Below are positions 54,936 to 64,000 of a stretch of DNA of 64,000 nt, piece after piece (position 1 is the first letter of the stretch; every line of letters starts with the position of its first letter). The position numbers were made by a program, and so were the translations under genes. This stretch comes from Calliopsis andreniformis. Lineage: Eukaryota; Arthropoda; Insecta; Hymenoptera; Andrenidae. Location: positions 558,001 to 622,000 of the forward strand of contig NW_027480600.1 of assembly GCF_051401765.1 (NCBI RefSeq). The letters are read 5' to 3'. The notes under the pieces were generated by a model that was not told the origin of the DNA, searched no databases, and saw only the letters and a list, made by a program, of their open reading frames with translations.

Positions 54936-55429
54936 AACCTTCAATCCTCAATGCTCAATCCTCAATCCTCAGTCCTCAGTCCTCAATCCTCTATCCTCAG
55001 TCCTCAATCCTCAATCCTCAATTTTCAAGCCTCAATACTCAATCTTCAATCCTCAATTTTCAAGCCTCAATACTCAATCCTCAATCCTCAATCCTCAATC
55101 TTCAATCCTCAATCCTCAATCCTCAATCCTCAATCCTCGATCCTCAATCTTCAATCCTCAATACTCAATCTTCAATCCTCAATCCTCAACCCTCAATCCT
55201 CATTCCTCAAACCTCAATCCTCAACCCTCAGACCTCATCCTCAATTCTCAAGTCTCAATCCTGAATCCTCAATCCTCAGACCTCAATCCTCAATCCTCAT
55301 CCCTCAATCCTCATTCCTCAAACCTCAATCCTGAACCCTCAGTCCTCATTCTCAATTCTCAATTCTCAATCCTCAATCCTCAATCCTCAATCCTCAATCC
55401 TCAATAATCAATCTCCAATCCTAGATCCT

Positions 55430-55840
55430 CTATCATGAATCTTCAATCCTCAGACCTCAAACAGCAATACTCGACCGTCAGGCCTCGTCCTCAATCCACA
55501 ACCATCAATACTCAATCCTCAATCTTCAATCATCAATACTCAATCTTCAATCCTCAATCCTCAATCCTCAATCCTCAATCCGCAATCCTCAATCCTCAAT
55601 CTTCAATCCTCAATACTCAATCTTCAATCTTCAATCTTCAATCCTCAATCCTCAATCCTCAATCCTCAATCATCAATCTTCAATCCTCAGACCTCAAGCA
55701 GCAATACTCGACCGTCAGGCCTCGTCCTCAATCCACAACCATCAATACTCAATCCTCAATCTTCAATCATCAATACTCAATCTTCAATCCTCAATCCTCA
55801 ATCCTCGGTCCTCAATCCTCAATCGTCAATCTCCAATCCT
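55430..55840. repeat. 237-bp local tandem pair (block F copy 2)
   Basis: CGACCGTC at 55472 and 55709. The second unit has CAAGCAGCAATACTC where all others have CAAACAGCAATACTC. Confidence 0.86.
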
Positions 55841-56215
55841 GAATACTCAATCTTCAATCCTCAATCCTCAATCCTCAATTCTCAATCCTCAATCCTCAGT
55901 CCTCAGTCCTCAAACCTCAATCCTCAACCCCCAGCCCTCATCCTCAATCCTCAATCATCAATCCTCAAACCTCAATCTTCAATCCTCAATACTCAATCTT
56001 CAATCCTCAATCCTCAGTCCACAATCATCAATCCTCAAAGCTCAATCCTCAATCCTCAATCCTCAGCCCTCAATCCTCAATCCTCAATCCTCAAACCTCA
56101 ATCCTCAACCGTCAGTCCTCGTCCTCAAACCTCAACTCCCAATCCTCAATCCTCAATCTTCAATCATCAATACTCTATCTTCAATCGTCAATCCTCAATC
56201 CTCAACCCTCAATCC

Positions 56216-57186
56216 TCAATCCTCAATCCTCAATCCTCAATCCTCAATCTTCAATCCTCAGTCCTCAATAATCAATCCTCAATGCTCAATCCTCAATCCA
56301 CAATCCTCAACCCTCAATCATCATTCTTCAATCCTCAACACCCAATCCTGAATCTTCAATCCTCAATCCTCAATCCTCAATTCTCAATCCTCAATCCTCA
56401 ATCCTCAGACCTCAATCAGCAATACTCAACCCTCAGTCCTCGTCATCATTCCACAACGATCAATACTCAATCCTCAATCTTCAATCATCAATATTCAATC
56501 TTCAGTGCTCAATCCTCAATCCTCAATCCTCAATTCTCAACACTCAATGTTCAATGCGCAGTACCCAGTCCTCAATCTTCAATCCTCAATCCTCAATCCT
56601 CAATCCTCAATCCTCAATTTTCAAGCCTCAATACTCAATCTTCAATCCTCAATCCTCAATCGTCAATCCTCAATCCTCAATCCTCAATCCTCAATCTTCA
56701 ATCCTCAATCCTCAATCCTCAATCCTCAATCCTCAATCCTCAATCTTCAATCCTCAATACTCAATCTTCAATCCTCAATCCTCAATCCTCAACCCTCAAT
56801 CCTCAATCCTCAATCCTCAATCCTCAATCCTCAATCTTCAATCCTCAGTCCTCAATAATCAATCCTCAATGCTCAATCCTCAATCCACAATCCTCAACCC
56901 TCAATCATCATTCTTCAATCCTCAACACCCAATCCTGAATCTTCAATCCTCAATCCTCAATCCTCAATTCTCAATCCTCAATCCTCAATCCTCAGACCTC
57001 AATCAGCAATACTCAACCCTCAGTCCTCGTCATCATTCCACAACGATCAATACTCAATCCTCAATCTTCAATCATCAATATTCAATCTTCAGTGCTCAAT
57101 CCTCAATCCTCAATCCTCAATTCTCAACACTCAATGTTCAATCCGCAGTACCCAGTCCTCAATCTTCAATCCTCAATCCTCAATCC
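56216..57186. repeat. 587-bp-period duplication inside block F, copy 2
   Basis: CAATGCTCAATCCTCAATCC at 56280 and 56867, as in copy 1 of block F. Confidence 0.86.
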
Positions 57187-57578
57187 TCAATCCTCAGACC
57201 TCAAACATCAATATTCAACACTCGGACCTGGTCCTCAATCCACAACGCTCAATCATCAATCGTCAATCTTCAATCCTCAATCCTCATTCTTCAATCCTCA
57301 ACACCCAATCCTCAATCTTCAATCCTCAATCCTCAATCCTCAATTCTCAATCCTGAATCCACAATCCTCAGACCTCAAACATCAATACTCAACCCTCAGA
57401 CCTCGTCCTCAATCCACAACCCTCAATCCTCGATCCTCAATATTCAATCATCAATACCCAATCCTCAATCTTCAATACTCAATCCTCAATCCTCAATACT
57501 CAATCTTCAATCCTCAATACTCAATCCTCAATCCTCTGTCCTCAATCCACAATCCTCAACCCACCAACCTCAATCCTC

Positions 57579-58069
57579 GACCGTGAGTCCTCGTCCTCAA
57601 TCCTCAAACCTCAATCCTCAATCCTCAATCTACAATCATCAATACTCAATCTTCAATCCTCAATCCTCAATAATCAATCCTCAATCCTCAATCCTCAATA
57701 TTCAACACACAACCCTCAGCCATCAGTCCTCAATACTCAACCATCAATCCTCAATTCACAATACTCAATAGAATATCCTGAATTCTCATGGTTCAATACT
57801 CAATCCACAAAATTCAATAATCAAATCTCAATCCTCAAACATCAATTCTCAGCACTCAATCCTCAATACTCAGTCCTCTCTCTTCAATCCTCCATCCTCA
57901 ATCCTCAATCCTCAAGCGTCAATCCTCAATCCTCAATCCTCAACCCTCAATCCTCAGTCCTCAAACCTCAATCCGGATTCCTCAATTCTGAATCCTCAAT
58001 CTTCAGCCGTCAGTCCTCAAGAATCAATTGTCAATCCTCAATCCTCAATAGAATATCCTCAATTCACAG
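57579..58069. repeat. GACCGTGAG module with 280-bp cassette
   Basis: GACCGTGAG at 57579, landmark 1 at 57770, landmark 2 at 58050. Downstream it has TCTTCATATCTC where the 31.7-50.6 kb copies have TATTCACATCTC, a variant shared with the 61 kb module. Confidence 0.88.
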
Positions 58070-58399
58070 TTTTCAATACTCAATCCCCATTCTTCAATCT
58101 TCATATCTCAATCCACAAACATCAATACTCATCACTCAACCCTCAACACTCAGTCCTCAATCTTCAATCCTCAATCCTCAATCCTCAATCCTCAATCCTC
58201 AATCCTCAATCTTCAATCCTCAATCCTCAATCCTCAATCCTCAGTAATCAATCCTCAATCTTCAATACTGAATCGTCAATCCTCAGTACTCAATCCTCAA
58301 TCCTCAATTCTCTTTCCTCAAACCTCAATCCTCAACCCTCAGTCCTCATCCTCAATTCTCAATCCTCAATCTTCAATCCTCAACCCTCAACACTCAGTC

Positions 58400-60880
58400 C
58401 TCAATGTTCAATTCTCAATTCTCAATCTTCAATCCACAATACTGAATCCTCAATCCTCAATCCTCAAGCCCCAATCCTCAATCCTCAATCCTCAATCCTC
58501 AATCCTCAATTTTCAATCCTCAATACTCAATCTTCAATCCTCAATCCTCAATCCTCAATACTCAATCCTCAATCCTCAATCCTCAATCCTCAATCTTCAA
58601 TCCTCAGTACTCAATTTGCAATCTTCAATCCCCAATCCTCAAACCTCAATACTCATTCTCCAATCCTCAATACCCAATCCTCAATCTTCAATCCTCAATC
58701 CTCAATCCACAATTCTCAATCCTCAATCCTCAATCCTCAGACCTCAAACATCAATATTCAATCCTCGGTCCTTCGCCTCAATCCACAACCCTCAATCCTC
58801 AATCCTCAATCTTCAGTCATCAATATTCAATCTTCAATCCTCAATCCCCAATCCTCAATCCTCAATCCTCAACCCTCAATCTTTAATCCTGAATCCTCAT
58901 TACTCAATCCGCAGTCCTAAATCTTCAACCCTCAATACTCAATCTTCAATCCTCAATCCTCAACACTCAATCCTCAATCCTCTATCCTCAATCCTCAATC
59001 TTCAATCCTCAAAACTCAATTTTCTATCCTCAATCCTCAATCCTCTATCCTCAATCCTCATTCTTCAATCCTCAACACCCAATCCTCAATCTTCAATCCT
59101 CAATCCTCAATCCTCAATTCTCAGTCTTCAGTCCTCAATCCTCAGACCACAAACATCAATACTCAACCCTCAGTCCTCGTCCTCAATCCACAACCCTCAA
59201 TCCTCGATCCTCAATCCTCAAACCTCAATCCTCAATCCTCAATACTCAACCCTCAGTCCTCGTCCTCAATCCACAACCCTCAATCCTCGATCCTCAATCT
59301 TCAATCATCAATACCCAATCCTCAATCTTCAATACTCAATCCTCAATCCTCAATTCTCAATCTTCAATCCTCAATAGTCAATCCTCAATCCTCAATCCTC
59401 ATACTTCAATCCTCAATACCCAATCCTCAATATACAATCCTCAATCCTCAACCCTCAATTCTCAATCCAAAATCTTCAATCCTCAATACTCAATCTTCAA
59501 TCCTCGGTCCTCAATCCTCAATCGTCAATCTCCAATCCTGAATACTCAATCTTCAATCCTCAATCCTGAATCCTCAATCCTCAATCATCAATTCTAAACC
59601 CTCAACCCTCAGTCCTCAGTCCTCAATCCTCAATCCTCAATCCTCAATCCTCAGTCCTCAGTCCTCAAACCTCAATCCTCAACCCTCAGCCCTCATCCTC
59701 AATCCTCAATCGTCAATCCTCAGTCCTCAGCCCTCAAATCTCAATCCTCAACCCTCAGACCTTATCCTCAATCCTCAATTCACAATCCTCAATCCTCAAT
59801 CCTCATTCCCCAATACTCAACCTTCAATCCTCAATCCTCAATCCTCAATTCTCAATCCTCAATCCTCAATCCTCAGACCTCAAACATCAATACTCAACCC
59901 TCAGTCCTCGTCCTCAATCCAAAACCAACAATCCTCAATCGTCAACCTTCAATCATCAATATTCAATCTTCTGTCCTCAATCCTCAATCCTCAGTGTTCA
60001 ACCCGCAATACCCAATCCTCAATCTTCAGTCATCAATCCCCAATCCTCAATCCTCAATCCTCAATCCTCAATCCTCAATCTTCAATCCTCAATACTCAAT
60101 CTTCAATCCTCAATCCTCAATCCTCAATACTCAAGCATCAATCCTCAATTCTCACTACTCAATAGAATATACTGAATTTTCATGATTCAATACTCAAACA
60201 ACAACCCTCAACCCTCAGCCCTCATACTCAATCCTCAATCCTCAATCCTCAATCCTCAATCCTCAATATTCAATCCTCAATACTCAATCCTCGATCCTCG
60301 ATCCTCAATCCTCAATCCTCAATCCTCAGTAATCAATCCTCAATCTTCAATACTCAATCGTCAATCCTCAGTTCTCAATCCTCAATCCTCAATCGTCGTT
60401 CCTGAAACCTCAATCCTCAACCCTCAGTCCTCATCCTCAATTCTCAATTCTCAATCCTCAATCCTCAATCCTCAATCTTCAATCGTCATTAATCAATCTA
60501 CAATCCTAGATCCTGAATCCCCAATTCTCAATCCTTAATCCAGAATCTTCAATCCTCAATGCCCGGTCCTCAACCTTCAATCCTCAATCCTCAGTCCTCA
60601 AACCTCAATTCTGAATTCTCAATCCTCAATCCTCAATCCTCAATCCTCAATCCTCAATCCTCAATCCTCAACCCTCAATCCTCATTCCTCAAACCTCAAT
60701 CCTGGACCCTCAGTCCTCATTCTCAATTCTCAATTCTCAATCCTCAATCCTCAATCCTCAATCCTCAATCCTCAATAATCAATCTCCAATCCTAGATCCT
60801 CTATCCCCAATCTTCAATCCTTAATTCTCAATCTTCAATCCTCAATCCCCAGTCCTCAATCTTCAATCCTCAATGCTCAA
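58400..60880. repeat. Heptamer array, partly mosaic
   Basis: No gene. 59.5-60.5 kb resembles 33.5-34.6 kb and 46.7-47.8 kb (TTCTAAACCCTC, TTGTCAACC-type segments, CCTGAAACCTC) but with more differences and small indels than the other block copies. The landmark 1 variant at 60,164 is AGAATATACTGAATTTTC. Confidence 0.65.
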
Positions 60881-60949
60881 TCCTCAATCCTCAATCCTCA
60901 ATCCTCAGTCCTCAATCCACAATCCTTCAACCCTCCAACCTCAATCCTC

Positions 60950-61440
60950 GACCGTGAGTCCTCGTCCTCAATCCTCAAACCTCAATCCTCAATCCTCAAT
61001 CTACAATCATCAATACTCAATCTTCAATCCCCAATCCTCAATAATCAATCCTCAATCCTCAATCCTCAATATTCAACACACAACCCTCAGCCATCAGTCC
61101 TCAATACTCAACCATGAATATTCAATTCTCAATACTCAGTAGAATATCCTGAATTCTCATGGTTCAATACTCAATCCACAAAATTCAATAATCAAATCTC
61201 AATCCCCAAACATCAATTCTCAGCACTCAATCCTCAATACTCAGTCCTCTCTCTTCAATCCTCCATCCTCAATCCTCAATCCTCAAGCGTCAATCCTCAA
61301 TCCTCTATCCTCAACCCTCATTCCTCAGTCCTCAAACCTCAATCCGGAATCCTCAATTCTGAATCCTCAATCTTCAGCCGTCAGTCCTCAAGAATCAATT
61401 GTCAATCCTCAATCCTCAATAGAATATCCTCAATTCACAG
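60950..61440. repeat. GACCGTGAG module with 280-bp cassette
   Basis: GACCGTGAG at 60950, landmark 1 at 61141 (preceded by CAGT rather than CAAT), landmark 2 at 61421. CCTAGATCC lies 159 bp upstream, one more than elsewhere because of an extra T in ATCCTTCAACC. Confidence 0.88.
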
Positions 61441-62092
61441 TTTTCAATACTCAATCCCCATTCTTCAATCTTCATATCTCAATCCACAAACATCAATTCT
61501 CATCACTCAACCCTCAACACTCAGTCCTCAATCTTCAATCCTCAATACTCAACCCTCAATTCTCAATCCTCGATCCTCAATCTTCAATCCTCAATCCTCA
61601 ATCCTCAATCCTTAGTAATCAATCCCCAATCTTCAATACTGAATCGTCAATCCTCAGTACTCAATCCTCAATCCTCAATTCTCTTACCTCAAACCTCAAT
61701 CCTCAACCCTGAGTCCTCATCCTCAATTCTCAATACTCAATCCTCAACCCTCAATCCTCAATCCTCAATACTCAATCTTCAATAATCAATCCTCAACCCT
61801 CAATCTTCAATACTCAATCCTCAATCGTCAATCCTCAATCCCCAATCCTCAATCTTCAATCCTCAATCCTCAATCCTCAATCCTCAATCCTCAATCTTCA
61901 ATCCTCAACCCTCAACACTCAGTCCTCAATGTTCAATTCTCAATTCTCAATCTTGAATCCACAATACTGAGTCCTCAATCCTCAATCCTCAAGCCCCAAT
62001 CCTCAATCCTCAATCCTCAATCCTCAATCCTCAATTTTCAATCCTCAATACTCAATTTTCAATCCTCAATCCTCAATCCTCAATACTCAATC
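61440..62092. repeat. Heptamer array resembling 58.1-58.6 kb
   Basis: No gene. The order of variants (CAATGTTCAATTCTC, CAAGCCCCAATCC, CTCAATTTTCAATCC) matches the flank of the 57.6 kb module, so module and flank probably moved together. Confidence 0.65.
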
Positions 62093-62815
62093 CTCAATCC
62101 TCAATCCTCAATCCTCAATCCTCAATGTTCAATCCGCAATACCCAATCCTCAATCGTCAATCCTCAATCCCCAATCCTCAATCTTCAATCCTCAATCCTC
62201 AATCCTCAATCCTCAATCCTCAATCCTCAATTCTCAATTCTCAATCCTCAATCCTCAATCCTCAATCTTCAATCCTCATTAATCAATCTCCAATCCTAGA
62301 TCCTGAATCCCCAGTCCTCAATCCTTAATCCTCAACGTTCAATCCTCAATCACCAGTCCTCAATCTTCAATCCTCAATGTTCAATCCTCAATCCTCAATC
62401 GTCAGTCCTCAATCCTCAATCCTCAATCCTCACACCTCAATCCTCAACCGTCAGTCCTCGTCCTCAATCCTCAACACTCAATCCTCAATCCTCAACCTTC
62501 AATCCTCAATACTCAATATTCAATCCTCAATCCTCAATCCTCAATCCTCAATCTTCAATCCTCAATCCTCAACCCTCAATCCTCAATCCTTGTTCTTCAA
62601 TCCTCAATACCCAATCCTCAATCTTCAACCCTCAATCCTCAATCCTCAATCCTCAATTCTCAATCCTTAATCCTCATTCCTCAATCCTCAATCCCCAATC
62701 CTCATTCTTCAAACCTCAATCCTCAACCCTCAGTACTCATTCTCAATTCTCAATTCTCAATCCCCAATCCTCAATGCTCAATCTTCAAGCATCAATACTC
62801 AATCTTCAATCCTCA
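62092..62815. repeat. Duplicated block J, copy 2
   Basis: Second copy of 30050-30770, with ATGTTCAATCCGCAATACCC at 62125. It continues past 62,815 into CAATACTCAATCC and a landmark 1 at 62,924, not found in copy 1. Confidence 0.8.
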
Positions 62816-64000
62816 ATACTCAATCCTCAATCCTCAATCCTCCATCCTCAATATTCAACACACAACCCTCAACCATCAATCTTCAATACTCAATCATCAA
62901 TCCTCAATTCTCAATACTCAATAGAATATCCTGAATTCTCATGGTACAATACTCAATCCACAATATCCAATAATCAAATCTCAATCCACAAACATCAATT
63001 CTCATCACACAACCCTGAACCCTCAGTCCTCAATGTTCAATCCTCATTCCTCAATTCTCAATCTTCAATCCTCAATACTGAGTCTTGAATCCTCAATACT
63101 CAATCCTCAATCTTCAATCCTCAGTCCCCAATCCTCAATCCTCAATCCTCAATCCTCAATCCACAGTCCTTAGGCCTCAAACCTCAACCCTCAACTCTCA
63201 GAACTCATCCTCAATCCTCAATCCTCAATCCTCAATCCTCAATCCTCAATCTTCAATCCTCAATACTCAATCTTCAATCCTCAATCCTCAATCCTCAATA
63301 CTCAACCATCAATCCTCAATTCTCAATACACAATAGAATATCCTGAATTTTCAGGATTCAATACTCAAACCTCAACCCTCAACCCTCAGCCCTCATCCTC
63401 AATCCTCAATCCTCAATCCTCAATCCTCAATATTCAATCCTCAATACTCAATCTTCAATCCTCAATCCTCAATCCTCAATCCTCAATCCTCAATCCTCAG
63501 ATATCAATCCTCAATCTTCAATACTCAATCGTCAATCCTCAGTCCTCAATCCTCAATCCCCAATCCTCGTTCCTCAAACCTCAATCCTCAACCCTCAGTG
63601 CTCATGCTCAATTCTCAATTCTCAATACTCAATCCTCAATCCTCAATCTTCAATCCTCAATAATCAATCTCCAATCCTAGTTCCTGAATTCCCAATCCTC
63701 AATCCTTAAACCTCAATCTTGAATCCTCAATCCCCAGGCCTCAAACTTCAATCTTCAATGCTCAATCTTCAATCCTCAGTCGTCAGTCCTCAATCCTCAA
63801 TCCTCAATCCTCAAACCTCAATCCTCAACCGTCAGTCCTCGTCCTCAATCCTCAACCCTCAATCCTCAATCCTCAATCTTCAATCCTCAATACTCAATCT
63901 TCAATCCTCAATCCTCAATCCTCAATCCTCAATCTTCAATCCTCAATCCTCAATCCTCAATCCTCAATACTCATTCTTCAATCCTCAACGCCCAATCCTC
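62815..64000. repeat. Heptamer array to the right window edge
   Basis: No gene. Landmark 1 occurs at about 62,924 (followed by CATGGTACAATAC) and 63,336 (AGAATATCCTGAATTTTC). ATCCTAGTTCC near 63,676 replaces the usual ATCCTAGATCC. The array runs off the window. Confidence 0.7.

Larger units (their letters stand above)
52876..57535. repeat. 4.66 kb duplicated block F, copy 2
   Basis: Second copy of 41950-46609. At 57,535 it switches from block F sequence to a GACCGTGAG module (CCTCTGTCCTCAATCCAC). One patch at 55,021-55,086 contains ATTTTCAAGCCTCAATACTC twice where copy 1 has it once, yet total length is unchanged. Confidence 0.92.
1..64000. repeat. Heptanucleotide (TCAATCC)n satellite array filling the window
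   Basis: The whole window reads as head-to-tail copies of TCAATCC and its one- or two-base variants, all in the same orientation. I found no inversion and no stretch of unique sequence. G is rare on this strand and enters mainly through variants such as TCAGTCC, TCGTCC, TGAATCC and TCAATGC. Both edges are inside the array. No start of a recognisable protein family, no tRNA or rRNA signature and no transposon ends are present. Eukaryotic heterochromatic satellite is the likeliest class by analogy. The genus or family of this repeat is not something I can name, and a large bacterial intergenic repeat remains possible. Confidence 0.97.

Noticed and set aside
9..63336. Many further plus-strand open frames rich in N, P, Q, S, I and L, resembling low-complexity or prion-like proteins
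   Set aside because: All three frames give the same peptide and are open because the repeat has no plus-strand stop. Overlapping frames and the absence of any conserved start or ribosome-binding context argue against genes.
1..64000. CRISPR array
   Set aside because: The repeats are 7 bp and contiguous. Longer conserved motifs (landmarks) are spaced hundreds of bases apart by related heptamers, not by unique spacers of uniform length.
1..64000. Purely artificial or low-complexity sequencing artefact
   Set aside because: Ordered landmark modules with fixed distances, inherited single-base variants and a consistent duplication history are hard to explain as base-calling error. Misassembly of copy number remains possible and is noted in the findings.

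Overview
This 64 kb window is, from first base to last, one uninterrupted satellite array built from a 7-bp unit, TCAATCC (GGATTGA on the other strand), with many point variants (TCAATCT, TCAATAC, TCAACCC, TCAGTCC, TCAAACC and so on). I see no protein-coding gene, RNA gene, transposon, CRISPR array or unique flanking sequence. Both window edges lie inside the array, so its true length is unknown. The plus strand is almost free of G. Open reading frames up to 553 codons occur on this strand only. They follow directly from the repeat, which has no stop in any plus-strand frame and a stop every 21 bp in every minus-strand frame, and I do not annotate them as genes.

The array has several layers. 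Layer 1 is the heptamer. Layer 2 is a set of diverged heptamers in fixed order that act as landmarks. Landmark 1 contains AGAATATCCTGAATTC and landmark 2 contains AGAATATCCTCAATTCAC; both stay in 7-bp register. In 20 places landmark 2 follows landmark 1 at exactly 280 bp (40 heptamers). Five of these pairs of cassettes sit in a 707/708-bp double cassette. In five other places two landmark 1 copies are exactly 384 bp apart. Layer 3 is made of kilobase duplications: a 4.46 kb unit repeated three times in tandem (about 8.2-21.4 kb), a 6.4 kb block (21.5-27.9 kb) repeated at 37.6-44.0 kb, a 4.66 kb block (41.95-46.6 kb) repeated at 52.9-57.5 kb with constant offset, and shorter blocks linking 31-36 kb with 46-53 kb, 0-1.6 kb with 5.2-6.9 kb, and 30 kb with 62 kb. 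Size differences between copies are nearly all multiples of 7, several of them close to one cassette (267, 280, 287 bp).

The layout suggests growth and turnover by unequal recombination or repeated segmental duplication. The organism cannot be named from this sequence. A tens-of-kilobase array with higher-order repeats is most typical of eukaryotic heterochromatin (pericentromeric, subtelomeric or sex-chromosome). However, short heptamer repeats that give spurious ORFs of the NPQSSILNPQS kind may also occur between bacterial genes, so a bacterial or metagenomic source is not excluded. Very similar long copies also leave room for assembly duplication or collapse, which only read data can settle.
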